From JANNNF01 sp040385825 (GTDB lineage: Bacteria; Pseudomonadota; Alphaproteobacteria; Rhodobacterales; Rhodobacteraceae), in NCBI GenBank assembly GCA_040385825.1, contig JAZKGQ010000007.1, positions 90,529-154,528 of the forward strand: a stretch of DNA of 64,000 nt. Direction: 5' to 3'. How positions within the stretch are numbered: the stretch's first letter is position 1; each line of letters opens with the position of its first letter. The notes under the pieces were generated by a model. The model worked only from the letters and a program-made list of their open reading frames with translations. It was not told the origin of the DNA and searched no databases. Position numbers and translations under genes: made by a program. Positions 1 through 9,095 of the stretch are shown in pieces.

Positions 1-202
1 CCTCGAACGCGCGGCGGATCATGGTGGTCCGCGCCACCTCGCCAAAGGTGCCGATATGGGGCAGGCCGCTTGGCCCATAGCCCGTCTCGAACAGCACATA
101 ACCCTTGGCCGGCGGGGCCTTGTCAAACCGCTTCAGCACGGCGCGGGCCTCCTCAAAGGGCCAGGCTTTCGACTTCATCGCAGCGTCGCGCAGGGCTGAC
201 AT
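1..202 (-). CDS. lysS: Class I lysyl-tRNA synthetase, N-terminal part (cut by window edge)
   Basis: Charges tRNA-Lys in the cytoplasm. Only about the first 67 residues are in the window; the gene runs off the left edge. The translation starts MSALRDAAMKSKAWPFEEA and reaches GYGPSGLPHIGTFGE, which contains the class I synthetase ATP-binding HIGH-type signature (PHIG). Class I LysRS, common in alphaproteobacteria and archaea, has this N-terminal layout, unlike the class II enzyme of most bacteria. The ATG at 202 is preceded on the minus strand by GGAAGGATCTCCG, a reasonable ribosome-binding site. The family is fairly sure, but the missing C-terminal part could not be checked. Confidence 0.85.
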   Translation of the reverse strand, partial: MSALRDAAMKSKAWPFEEARAVLKRFDKAPPAKGYVLFETGYGPSGLPHIGTFGEVARTTMIRRAFE

Positions 203-301
203 CGGAGATCCTTCCAAACGGGCGTCAAACTGTAACACCCGTCCTCTATTGCTGCCCCGGCGATAGGTCAATAATCTGGTCACAATGAACAGGAGTTCCC
301 C

Positions 302-325
302 ATGTCCGGTTATACCGATGTCTGA
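302..325 (+). other. Possible 7-codon upstream ORF overlapping the TerB-like start
   Basis: The only good ribosome-binding site here, AGGAG at 291-295, sits six bases before ATG 302. That ATG opens the seven-codon frame MSGYTDV, whose TGA (323-325) overlaps the next candidate ATG at 318. It could be a translationally coupling mini-ORF for the TerB-like gene, or chance. No conserved relative was checked. Confidence 0.25.
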
Positions 326-770
326 TTACCCCGTGCCCGAACGCCCGATGTCCGACATTCCCGCCTCGCTGTCGCCGCAAGATGCCCTTGTCGCCGTGAT
401 GATCGCCACCTCGGCGGCGGATGAACAGTTGCGCACCGCCGAGATGGTGGCGATCCAGCGCATGGTGAACCACATGCCGGTCTTCGCCGATTATGACAAC
501 GACCGCATCCGCATGATCACGCAAACCGTGTTCGACCTGTTCGAGGAAGAAGACGGTCTGGCCGCCCTGTTCGGCCTGATCCGCGATGCCCTGCCCGAAC
601 GGCTCCGCGAAACCGCCTATGCGCTGGCCTGCGATGCGGTTGCCGCCGATGGCCGCCTGCGGGATGTGGAATTGCGGATGCTGGAAGAAGTGCGCGAGGA
701 ACTGGCCATCGACCGCCTGCACGCCGCCGCCATCGAATGGGGCGCACGGGTCAGGCACCTGAAACCGTAG
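318..770 (+). CDS. TerB-like (tellurite-resistance TerB family) protein
   Basis: A small all-alpha acidic protein of about 150 residues. The stretch SPQDALVAVMIATSAADEQL followed by TAEMVAIQRMV, and a second copy near ACDAVAADGRLRDVELRML, have the paired helical layout with conserved acidic residues seen in TerB-like domains. Members are cytoplasmic; some bind metal, and most in alphaproteobacteria have no proven role. The start is uncertain: ATG 318 and ATG 348 (MSDIPASLSPQD) are both in frame, and neither has its own strong ribosome-binding site. The gene stands alone between lysS, divergent to its left, and the convergent DD-peptidase gene. No ter operon is present, so tellurite resistance should not be assumed. 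Confidence 0.7.
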   Translation: MSDYPVPERPMSDIPASLSPQDALVAVMIATSAADEQLRTAEMVAIQRMVNHMPVFADYDNDRIRMITQTVFDLFEEEDGLAALFGLIRDALPERLRETAYALACDAVAADGRLRDVELRMLEEVREELAIDRLHAAAIEWGARVRHLKP

Positions 771-789
771 GATGGGCGATTCGCCCATC
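771..789. terminator. Stem-loop between convergent TerB-like and dacB genes
   Basis: A perfect inverted repeat, GATGGGCGA/TCGCCCATC with one central T, lies immediately after the TerB-like stop codon and 22 bases before the end of the convergent DD-peptidase gene. There is only a short pyrimidine run after it on the plus strand, so its role as a bidirectional terminator is inferred. Confidence 0.5.
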
Positions 790-811
790 TTCCCCACCCC
801 AAAACCGCCCC

Positions 812-2296
812 TTACCCGTAAGCCGCCGCCCACCGGCTGATCAACTGCCCCTGCAACCGCCGGGCGCGGCGGGTCCAGGCCTGCCCCCCCGGCGGGTCTT
901 CGCGCTCCGCCTCCGCCAGCGCCGCCCGCTGCGCCACATCGGCGGAAAACACCGCAAACACCAACTCCCGCCCGCCCGGCGGCAGGATGTATCCCGCCAG
1001 ACCCGAGGCGAAATTCAGCGTGCCGCTTTTCGCCACCACCTTGACGGGGTGGCCCTCGATCTCGGCCCCCTTGTCGTCGCGCATCGCATAGCTGCGCAGG
1101 ATCGGCTTCAGCCCCGCCCCCGTCCGGTTGGCCCAGACCAGTGCCTTGACCATGTCTTCCGACGTGATCCGGCTTTGCCCGCCAAGGCCCGAATGGTCCA
1201 GGAACTGCCCCGACAACCCCATCCGCTCGCGTGCCCAGGCCGTCATCGCCGCCCCCGACCCTTGCAGGCTCGACGCGCCCGAGGCCCGCAGCCCGACCGC
1301 CTCGGCCGTCAGATTGGTCGAAAACCGCAGCATGTCGCGCAGCACATCGGTCATCGGCTCGGATTGCAGCGTCGCCAGTACCTGTCCTTGCGGCAGCGCC
1401 CCGGTGGCGATGGCCTCGGGCAGGCGAAGGCCCTGCGCGGCCGTCAGGGCGCGAAACACATCGCCGACATAGCCCGCCGGGTGGCGCACCGGCAACCAGC
1501 GGCTGCCCCCCTTGCCAAGCGCGCCGGATGCCACCGTCCAGTCATCGGCCTGCCCGTCGGTCGCATAGGTGAACAGCGGGGCCTCGCGCCCCACCACCCG
1601 CATGCGCGCCATCTGCACGGCAGGCACAAAGCGTTCGCCCCGCGCGTCCATCGTGACGCGCCAGTCGCCCCCGGCGCGCGCCCATTCGAAATACACCCGG
1701 TTGAAATTCAGGTTCAGCCCCGACAGACCCGGATTATAGCCCACCTGCACCGGCTGTTCGTCCGAAATCTCGGCGAGTGTCGGCAAGGCCCCGGCCCAGG
1801 TCACAAACCGCCCCGTCACGCCCCTGATCCCCGATGCCGCCAGCCGGGCCGCCAGATCGCCAAGCTGATCGGTCTGCACCGTCGGATCGCCCGCCCCCGC
1901 CAGCACCAGATCGCCCTGAATGATCCCGCCCGACACCGGCCCCGTCGCTATGACCCGCGTGCCATAGCGGTAATCCGGCCCCAACCGCTCCAGCGCATAA
2001 AGCGACGTGATTGCCTTCAACACCGAGGCAGGCGGCAGCAGCAAGGCCGGATTGCGTGAGACAAGCATCTGTCCCGTCGCCGCATCGGCCACGGCAAATC
2101 CAACCGCCCCGCCCCCCAGCTTGGCCGCCGCAATCAGCCGATCTATTTCGGATGGATCAGGCGTTGCAGGCGCGCGCGGCCCCGGCCTGCGCGGCGGAAT
2201 GGGCGACCGGGGCATGACCTCGGCCAGGGCCGGGCTTGCCACCCCCGCCAGAACCCCGGCCAGACCGCCCGCCAGTACTGCCCGCCGTGATATCAC
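812..2296 (-). CDS. dacB: D-alanyl-D-alanine carboxypeptidase/endopeptidase (PBP4, S13 family)
   Basis: Penicillin-binding protein 4-type DD-peptidase that trims or cleaves peptidoglycan cross-links in the periplasm. From the chosen GTG at 2296 the product is 494 residues and begins with a twin-arginine-like signal (SRRAVLAGGLAGVLAGVASPALA in pieces: RR pair, hydrophobic run, ALA cleavage site). The serine peptidase motifs appear in order: SVLK (SxxK), STN (SxN, in RFSTNLTAEAVG) and KSGT (KTG-type). The ATG at 2362 would add 22 non-signal residues and is less likely. The gene is convergent with the TerB-like gene and lies just downstream of nadD on the same strand. Confidence 0.88.
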   Translation of the reverse strand: MISRRAVLAGGLAGVLAGVASPALAEVMPRSPIPPRRPGPRAPATPDPSEIDRLIAAAKLGGGAVGFAVADAATGQMLVSRNPALLLPPASVLKAITSLYALERLGPDYRYGTRVIATGPVSGGIIQGDLVLAGAGDPTVQTDQLGDLAARLAASGIRGVTGRFVTWAGALPTLAEISDEQPVQVGYNPGLSGLNLNFNRVYFEWARAGGDWRVTMDARGERFVPAVQMARMRVVGREAPLFTYATDGQADDWTVASGALGKGGSRWLPVRHPAGYVGDVFRALTAAQGLRLPEAIATGALPQGQVLATLQSEPMTDVLRDMLRFSTNLTAEAVGLRASGASSLQGSGAAMTAWARERMGLSGQFLDHSGLGGQSRITSEDMVKALVWANRTGAGLKPILRSYAMRDDKGAEIEGHPVKVVAKSGTLNFASGLAGYILPPGGRELVFAVFSADVAQRAALAEAEREDPPGGQAWTRRARRLQGQLISRWAAAYG

Positions 2297-2374
2297 CTCA
2301 TCGCCCCCGACCCCGAATCCCTGCGCCTCGCATATCGAAAGCCATTTGGCCCAACAATTCACATTTGGGCCAGC

Positions 2375-2977
2375 CTATCGGCGCGCCCGCCATTCCCCGC
2401 GCGCCCGGATCTCGCTGGATGAGGTGTCGTTCAGCGGCAGGTTCACGAAACACCAGGCAGGCGGGCGCTTGGTGCCCAACCCCTCGCCGCGCTGCACCCG
2501 GTTCACCCGGAACGCACGGGCCGCCACCGACAACCGCGCCGAAACCCCTAATCCGGGCCGCGCCAGCACCCCCACGGGCACAGCGCGCAAGATATCGCGC
2601 CACCGCCCCCATCTGTGAAACTGCACCAGATTGTCCGCCCCCATCAGCCAGACAAACCGCACGCCGGGGTACATCGCCTGCAAGCGGTCAATCGTGTCGG
2701 CGGTGGACCGCGTGCCCAATGCCAGCTCCAGATCGCTGATCACCACCCGCGGATCATGGATCACCCGCCGGGCCTGCGCCAACCGCTGCGCCATTGGTGC
2801 GGGCTGGCGCGCCTTCAACGGATTGCCGGGGCTGACCAGCCACCACACCCGATCCAGCCCCATCCGCTTGATCGCCTCGCGCGTGATGTGCGCATGGCCT
2901 GCGTGGGCCGGATCGAACGACCCGCCCAGCAGGCCCACCACCATGCCCCCGTACGCGATTGGAAAGCCTGTACGCAC
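2375..2977 (-). CDS. nadD: Nicotinate-nucleotide adenylyltransferase
   Basis: Converts nicotinate mononucleotide and ATP to deamido-NAD, the step before NadE (also in this window at 44546-46204). The nucleotidyltransferase signature GLLGGSFDPAHAGH is near the N-terminus. WLMGADNLVQFHRW and the C-terminal SSSEIRARGEW, matching the family's SSTxIR motif, complete the fold. About 200 residues is normal for NadD. I chose the GTG at 2977 because GGGGGAA precedes it at good spacing and the residues RTGFPIA before the first ATG resemble the usual family N-terminus. ATG 2944 is the alternative. The gene is divergent from ettA, so both promoters fall in about 100 bases. Confidence 0.9.
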   Translation of the reverse strand: MRTGFPIAYGGMVVGLLGGSFDPAHAGHAHITREAIKRMGLDRVWWLVSPGNPLKARQPAPMAQRLAQARRVIHDPRVVISDLELALGTRSTADTIDRLQAMYPGVRFVWLMGADNLVQFHRWGRWRDILRAVPVGVLARPGLGVSARLSVAARAFRVNRVQRGEGLGTKRPPAWCFVNLPLNDTSSSEIRARGEWRARR

Positions 2978-3082
2978 CCGTTTCCCCCGGAAATACGGCA
3001 AAAAGCCAGACCACCCCACGTTGCCCTTGTCCACAACAATCGCTACATACCGCCTGAACCAGTCATCCCCCGGAGCATCGCC

Positions 3083-4738
<1,656 letters not shown>

Positions 4739-4750
4739 GGGATAAGCGCA

Positions 4751-5608
4751 ATGCCAATTTTGGCGGAGCATACAATAAAAATCAGGTATTCTGGAGGTCT
4801 TGCTGATCAGAATAGCCTACCGGCATATGATGGTGCTACATCGATCGATGGGATCATCAGAGCAATAAGTATTGCCACTCATGCATATATGACTGGAGAA
4901 ATCGTCTCTCGAGCAACAGCTCTACGTAATGCATCGCTAATCATGAAGCCTGCACGCCAAGGTAGCTTTATTTTTGATGTTGTTGCTATTTTTGAAGCGT
5001 ATCCAGCGACGTCAAGCGCAGCGGTCGCTTTGACCGCCGCGCCGTTTTATGATTTCTTAAAAACTGCGTTCAAACGAGCTACTGGTTACTTAGATGCAGA
5101 ACCTGAAACTCCGCACTTGAGAAAACTATACGAACGGTTACAACCGCCTCCACTTCTAAAATTGCCCGCTGATTTAGATCAACTGGCTGAAACTTTAGAA
5201 GGCAGCCTTCAGTCGGCGCACCGTCCCATTGGGGAAGATGGAAAAATTAAAAGTATTGAAATTGGAAGTCCTAGGCAGAACTTAATAATTTTTGACGCTG
5301 AAAGTAAAGATTGGGTAAATACTAGAGATGAAGCGGAAAATTTGACTATCTATGAAGGAAACTTAACTAGATATAATACACTTTCACGAAATGGTCGTGC
5401 ATACATAACGCAGCTAAACAGAGTTGTGCCAGTTCGACCTGATGGTGACTATCCCGCGTCCGACCTTGCTCATCTTACGTGGTCTCTACACGGGAGTAAC
5501 ATCGGCGCACGAAACAAATTGTCAATGCGAGCACGTACCGTCACGTCTGCCAGTGGTAAAGTAAAACGCTTACTGTTGGCTGATTGCCAAAGATCTCCAC
5601 TAGAATAG
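4751..5608 (+). CDS. Uncharacterised 285-residue protein, AT-rich orphan
   Basis: I do not recognise a function. The gene begins 12 bases after ettA with TAGGGGA as ribosome-binding site. It is strikingly AT-rich compared with both neighbours, using codons such as AAA, TTA and ATA, which suggests recent transfer. The N-terminus (KIRYSGGLADQNSLPAYD, then RAISIATHAYMTGE, then a GSF motif) has a layout I associate only loosely with an uncharacterised family of similar length found sporadically in bacteria. A moderately hydrophobic stretch around residues 75-105 could be one membrane-associated segment. No catalytic motif, signal peptide or partner gene is visible. An accessory or defence role is possible but unsupported. 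Confidence 0.75.
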   Translation: MPILAEHTIKIRYSGGLADQNSLPAYDGATSIDGIIRAISIATHAYMTGEIVSRATALRNASLIMKPARQGSFIFDVVAIFEAYPATSSAAVALTAAPFYDFLKTAFKRATGYLDAEPETPHLRKLYERLQPPPLLKLPADLDQLAETLEGSLQSAHRPIGEDGKIKSIEIGSPRQNLIIFDAESKDWVNTRDEAENLTIYEGNLTRYNTLSRNGRAYITQLNRVVPVRPDGDYPASDLAHLTWSLHGSNIGARNKLSMRARTVTSASGKVKRLLLADCQRSPLE

Positions 5609-5758
5609 CTGAATAGCATAGGCCAGCGGGATAGTAGCATTCATTTCTCCACCGTATTGCACTTTAACTACACAACACTGAGCGCGTTTCCCCCCACCCC
5701 CTCTTACAAATCCCCCCGCTCCGCCCTATGTTTGCAGCAGAATTCCCCCGGAGCGTCC

Positions 5759-7531
5759 ATGTCTGAACCCCGCGTCCAACGCCGTCTTGCGGCCGTGCTT
5801 GCAGCCGACGTGGCGGGGTATTCCCGGCTGATCGGCGCGGATGAAGATGGCACGCTGGCCGCGCTGCGCAGCATGTGGGCCACGCGGTTCAATCCCACCG
5901 TCGCCACCCACCATGGCCGCATCGCCAAGATGATGGGCGACGGCGCGCTGGTGGAATTTGCCAGCGCGGTCGATGCGGTGGAATGTGCGCTGGCGATCCA
6001 AGGTGCGATGGCCGCGCACAACGCCACCAGTGATCACCCGCTGACCCTGCGCATCGGCATCAATCTGGGGGATATCGTGGTCGAGGATGGCGACATTTTC
6101 GGCGATGGCGTCAACATCGCGGCCCGGCTGGAAGGCGAGGCCCCGCAGGGCGGCATCCTGCTGTCCGACACCGTGCATGAACAGATCCGCGGCAAGGTCG
6201 GGGTGCTGTTTCACGATCTCGGCGAGCTGGAGCTGAAGAACATCTCGCATCCGGTGGCGGCCTGGGTCTGGGGGGCGACGGCGCGCAAGGCCGACACAAG
6301 ACCGGCGCAGGCCTCTACTGTGCGGCCGCTGGAAACCCGCCCCTCGATTGCCGTTCTGCCCTTCAACAACATGTCGGGCGATGTCGAGCAGGATTATTTC
6401 AGCGACGGCATTTCCGAAGACATCATCACCGATCTGTCGAAAATCGCGGGCCTGCTGGTGGTCGCGCGCAACTCCAGCTTTACCTACAAGGGCACCACCC
6501 CCGATATCCGCCGTGTGGGGCGCGAACTGGGCGTGACCTCGGTGCTGGAAGGGTCCATCCGCCGTGCGGGCAACCGGGTGCGGATCACGGCGCAGTTGAT
6601 CGATGCGGTCAGCGGTCATCATCTGTGGGCCGAACGCTATGACCGCGACCTGACCGATATCTTTGCCGTGCAGGATGAGGTCACAATGAAGATCGTGTCT
6701 GTCCTGAAGGTCAAGCTGCGCCCTTCGGAAGGTGCGCGCCAGACCGGGGCCTATGTGCCGGGGGTACAGGCGCATGACCTGTTCCTGCGGGGCCGCCTGT
6801 TGCACGACGAGGCGTTCCGCAACCCCGAAAACGCCGCCGAAACCCTGCGCCAGACCATTGCCGCCTATGAGGGTGCCATCGCGCTGGACCCCGGATATGC
6901 GCTGGCCTACGCGGCCCTGAGCCTGGCCTATAACCTTGAGGTTCAGAACCAGTGGCTTGGCCTGCCCGATGCGATGGAACTTGGGATAGGCTATGCCCAG
7001 AAGGCGATAGATCTGGATCCGACCGAAGCCTTCGGTCACTTTTCCTTTGGCATCATGTGCCTGATCAAGGGCGATCCGGTCACCCTGAAGACCTGCGCCG
7101 AAAAGGCGCTGTCGCTGAACCCCAATTTTGCCGCCGCCTACAGCGCCATCGGCAATGCCGAGATTTTTCTCGGCCACCCCGAGGCTGCCCTGCCGTATTT
7201 TGACATATCCTCGCGGCTGGACCCGTCGTTTTCGGCGCAGTTGCTCCATTTCCGCGCCTTGGCGCAACTGGTCGCGGGTGACGATCTGGCGGCGGTCGAC
7301 ACCTTCCGCGAGCGTCTTGAACAGGTGCCGCGCACCGACATCAGCCGCCCGTTCCTTGCCGCCGCCCTGGGACATCTGGGCCGGTCAGAGGATGCCCGCG
7401 CCGTCTGGCACGATCAAATGCAGATCAAGCCCAATTATGATCTGGACAGCCATCTGGCCCGCCTGCCCTTCCGCCCCGCCGATCTGGCGCGCATCAGGGC
7501 CGGGTTGGCAGCAGCGGGCCTGCCTGCCTAA
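5759..7531 (+). CDS. Class III adenylate/guanylate cyclase fused to TolB-like and TPR regions
   Basis: A 590-residue predicted cyclase. The N-terminal cyclase homology domain (about 7-170) keeps the metal-binding aspartates D17 (AADVAGYS) and D61 (MMGDGALVEF) and the transition-state Asn/Arg motif VNIAARLEG, so it is probably active, making cAMP from ATP. Residues about 195-330 form a TolB/FlgO-like region (SIAVLPFNNMSGD, DGISEDIITDLSKI). The C-terminal half holds TPR-like helices (YEGAIALDPGYALAYAALS, NPNFAAAYSAIGNAEIF). There is no signal peptide or clear membrane segment. This architecture is frequent in Rhizobiales and Rhodobacterales, but the sensed input is unknown. The gene is convergent with pyrD and overlaps it by four bases (CTAA, 7528-7531). 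Confidence 0.88.
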   Translation: MSEPRVQRRLAAVLAADVAGYSRLIGADEDGTLAALRSMWATRFNPTVATHHGRIAKMMGDGALVEFASAVDAVECALAIQGAMAAHNATSDHPLTLRIGINLGDIVVEDGDIFGDGVNIAARLEGEAPQGGILLSDTVHEQIRGKVGVLFHDLGELELKNISHPVAAWVWGATARKADTRPAQASTVRPLETRPSIAVLPFNNMSGDVEQDYFSDGISEDIITDLSKIAGLLVVARNSSFTYKGTTPDIRRVGRELGVTSVLEGSIRRAGNRVRITAQLIDAVSGHHLWAERYDRDLTDIFAVQDEVTMKIVSVLKVKLRPSEGARQTGAYVPGVQAHDLFLRGRLLHDEAFRNPENAAETLRQTIAAYEGAIALDPGYALAYAALSLAYNLEVQNQWLGLPDAMELGIGYAQKAIDLDPTEAFGHFSFGIMCLIKGDPVTLKTCAEKALSLNPNFAAAYSAIGNAEIFLGHPEAALPYFDISSRLDPSFSAQLLHFRALAQLVAGDDLAAVDTFRERLEQVPRTDISRPFLAAALGHLGRSEDARAVWHDQMQIKPNYDLDSHLARLPFRPADLARIRAGLAAAGLPA

Positions 7532-8589
7532 AGCCAGCGGTCCCGATCGGTGCCGACCGCATCGGCCACGTTGGCAAACCCGTCGCGCGCCAGCAGCTCA
7601 TCAAGACCCCGCGCGATCCGCGCGGCCAGCGACAGGCCGTCATAGACCATCGCCGTATACACCTGCACCGCCTGCGCGCCGGCCCGGATCTTGGCATAGG
7701 CCTGCTCTGCGCTGCCAACCCCGCCGACCCCGATCAGCGGCAGTGCCCCCCCGGTCAGCCGCGACAACTGCGCCAGCACACGGGTAGACCTGTCAAACAG
7801 CGGTGCCCCCGAAAGCCCGCCGGTTTCGCCCCGGTGCGGGCTGACCAGACCGTCACGGCCAAGCGTGGTATTGGTGGCAATGATCCCGGAAATGCCGGAT
7901 GCCACAGCCACTTCGGCGATGGCCTCCAGATCGGCCCCGGTCAGATCCGGCGCGATCTTCAGAAAGACCGGGATCGGCCGCGCCAACCCGGCGCGGGCCT
8001 GCATCACGCCTGCCAACAGCGCCGTCAGCGCGGCTGGCCCCTGCAAGTCACGCAAGCGTTCGGTGTTTGGCGAACTGACATTGACCGTGGCAAAATCCAC
8101 ATGATCCCCGCAGGCCAGCAAGACCGCCGCAAAATCCGCCGCCTTGTCATCGCTGGTCTTGTTGGCGCCCAGGTTCAGCCCCACCGGAACCGCGCCCCGC
8201 ACCCGCCCCGCCAGACGCGCGGCAATCGCGGCTGCGCCCTGGTTGTTAAAGCCGAACCGGTTGATCGCAGCCCGGTCCAGGGTCAATCGAAACAGGCGCG
8301 GGCCGGGATTGCCCGGCTGTGCCAGCGGTGTGGCCGCCCCCACTTCGACAAAGCCGAACCCTGCGCGCGACAGCGGCCCCACCGCCACCGCGTTCTTGTC
8401 ATACCCCGCTGCCAGACCGACCGGATTGGGCAACGCCATCCCTGCCAGCGAACCGGCCAGCCGGGGCGATGTGACCACCCCCGGCAGCGGCACCAGCCCG
8501 GCTTGCAAGGCCCGCAGGCTCAGGCCATGTGCAACTTCGGGGTCGAACCGGTGCAGCAGCGCAAGGCCCGCGCGTTCATACAGGCTCAC
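7528..8589 (-). CDS. pyrD: Dihydroorotate dehydrogenase (quinone), class 2
   Basis: Oxidises dihydroorotate to orotate in pyrimidine synthesis, passing electrons through FMN to quinone at the inner membrane. The 353-residue product has the class 2 N-terminal helical extension (SLYERAGLALLHRFDPEVAH) and then FMN and substrate motifs GLAAGYDKNA, RLFRLTLDRAAINRFGFNN, VNVSSPNT with the class 2 catalytic serine region, and GVGGVGSAEQAYAKIRAGA. The GTG start at 8589 overlaps the upstream DUF952 stop as GTGA, so the two are translationally coupled. Its stop codon overlaps that of the convergent cyclase gene. Confidence 0.93.
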   Translation of the reverse strand: MSLYERAGLALLHRFDPEVAHGLSLRALQAGLVPLPGVVTSPRLAGSLAGMALPNPVGLAAGYDKNAVAVGPLSRAGFGFVEVGAATPLAQPGNPGPRLFRLTLDRAAINRFGFNNQGAAAIAARLAGRVRGAVPVGLNLGANKTSDDKAADFAAVLLACGDHVDFATVNVSSPNTERLRDLQGPAALTALLAGVMQARAGLARPIPVFLKIAPDLTGADLEAIAEVAVASGISGIIATNTTLGRDGLVSPHRGETGGLSGAPLFDRSTRVLAQLSRLTGGALPLIGVGGVGSAEQAYAKIRAGAQAVQVYTAMVYDGLSLAARIARGLDELLARDGFANVADAVGTDRDRWL

Positions 8590-8924
8590 CACATGCCCTC
8601 GGGAAAGATATGGCCGCTGAGCCCCAGGGGCAGCGATTTGTCCCAGACCACATCGGCCATCACCAGCGCGCGGTACAGATGCGGGAACAGCGCCCCGCCC
8701 CGCGACGGTTCCCACCGCAGCAGCGGCCCCAGAGCATCGGACTGAAACGCCACCAGCACCAGATCGCTTTCGGTGGCGAAGTATTTTGCCGCCGTTTCGG
8801 CCACCTGCGCGGCAGTCGAAAAATGCACAAAGCCATCGGCCAGATCGACAGGCGCACCCAGGGTCTGCCCTGCGGCACGAAACGCATCCCATTCGGGGCG
8901 ACGGAGGATCTTGTAAATCAGCAT
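8586..8924 (-). CDS. DUF952 family protein
   Basis: A 112-residue protein beginning MLIYKILRRPEWDAF and containing VDLADGFVHFSTAAQVAETA, the pattern of the DUF952 family, whose members have an ADP-ribosyltransferase-like fold but no settled function. It directly precedes pyrD, with a four-base GTGA overlap, so both are probably made from one transcript. This DUF952-pyrD pairing recurs in Rhodobacteraceae. Start ATG 8924 is preceded by GATCCTCCG in reverse orientation, that is CGGAGGATC on the minus strand further downstream, so the ribosome-binding site is weak. Confidence 0.85.
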   Translation of the reverse strand: MLIYKILRRPEWDAFRAAGQTLGAPVDLADGFVHFSTAAQVAETAAKYFATESDLVLVAFQSDALGPLLRWEPSRGGALFPHLYRALVMADVVWDKSLPLGLSGHIFPEGMW

Positions 8925-9095
8925 GGCCGTTGAATGCCCGTTGTGCGCGGCTGGGTCAATCCTTTGGCAGCAACACCGGGCGATTGGCGATGTCACGCCG
9001 ATGTTGCGGGCCTGCGCCACCCTGCGGTGATCCGGCTTTGACAGCCCGCCCCCTGCCATGCAGGCTGGGCCATACCCTTGCAATGGAGTTTCGCG

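Noticed and set aside
737..2059. Long plus-strand frame (440 codons) opposite the DD-peptidase gene
   Set aside because: Proline/arginine/histidine-rich antisense shadow of a GC-rich coding gene with no recognisable domain; the minus-strand frame has all PBP4 motifs.
5726..7375. 549-codon minus-strand frame under the cyclase gene
   Set aside because: Antisense shadow with Gly/Arg/His-rich composition; the plus strand has intact catalytic motifs.
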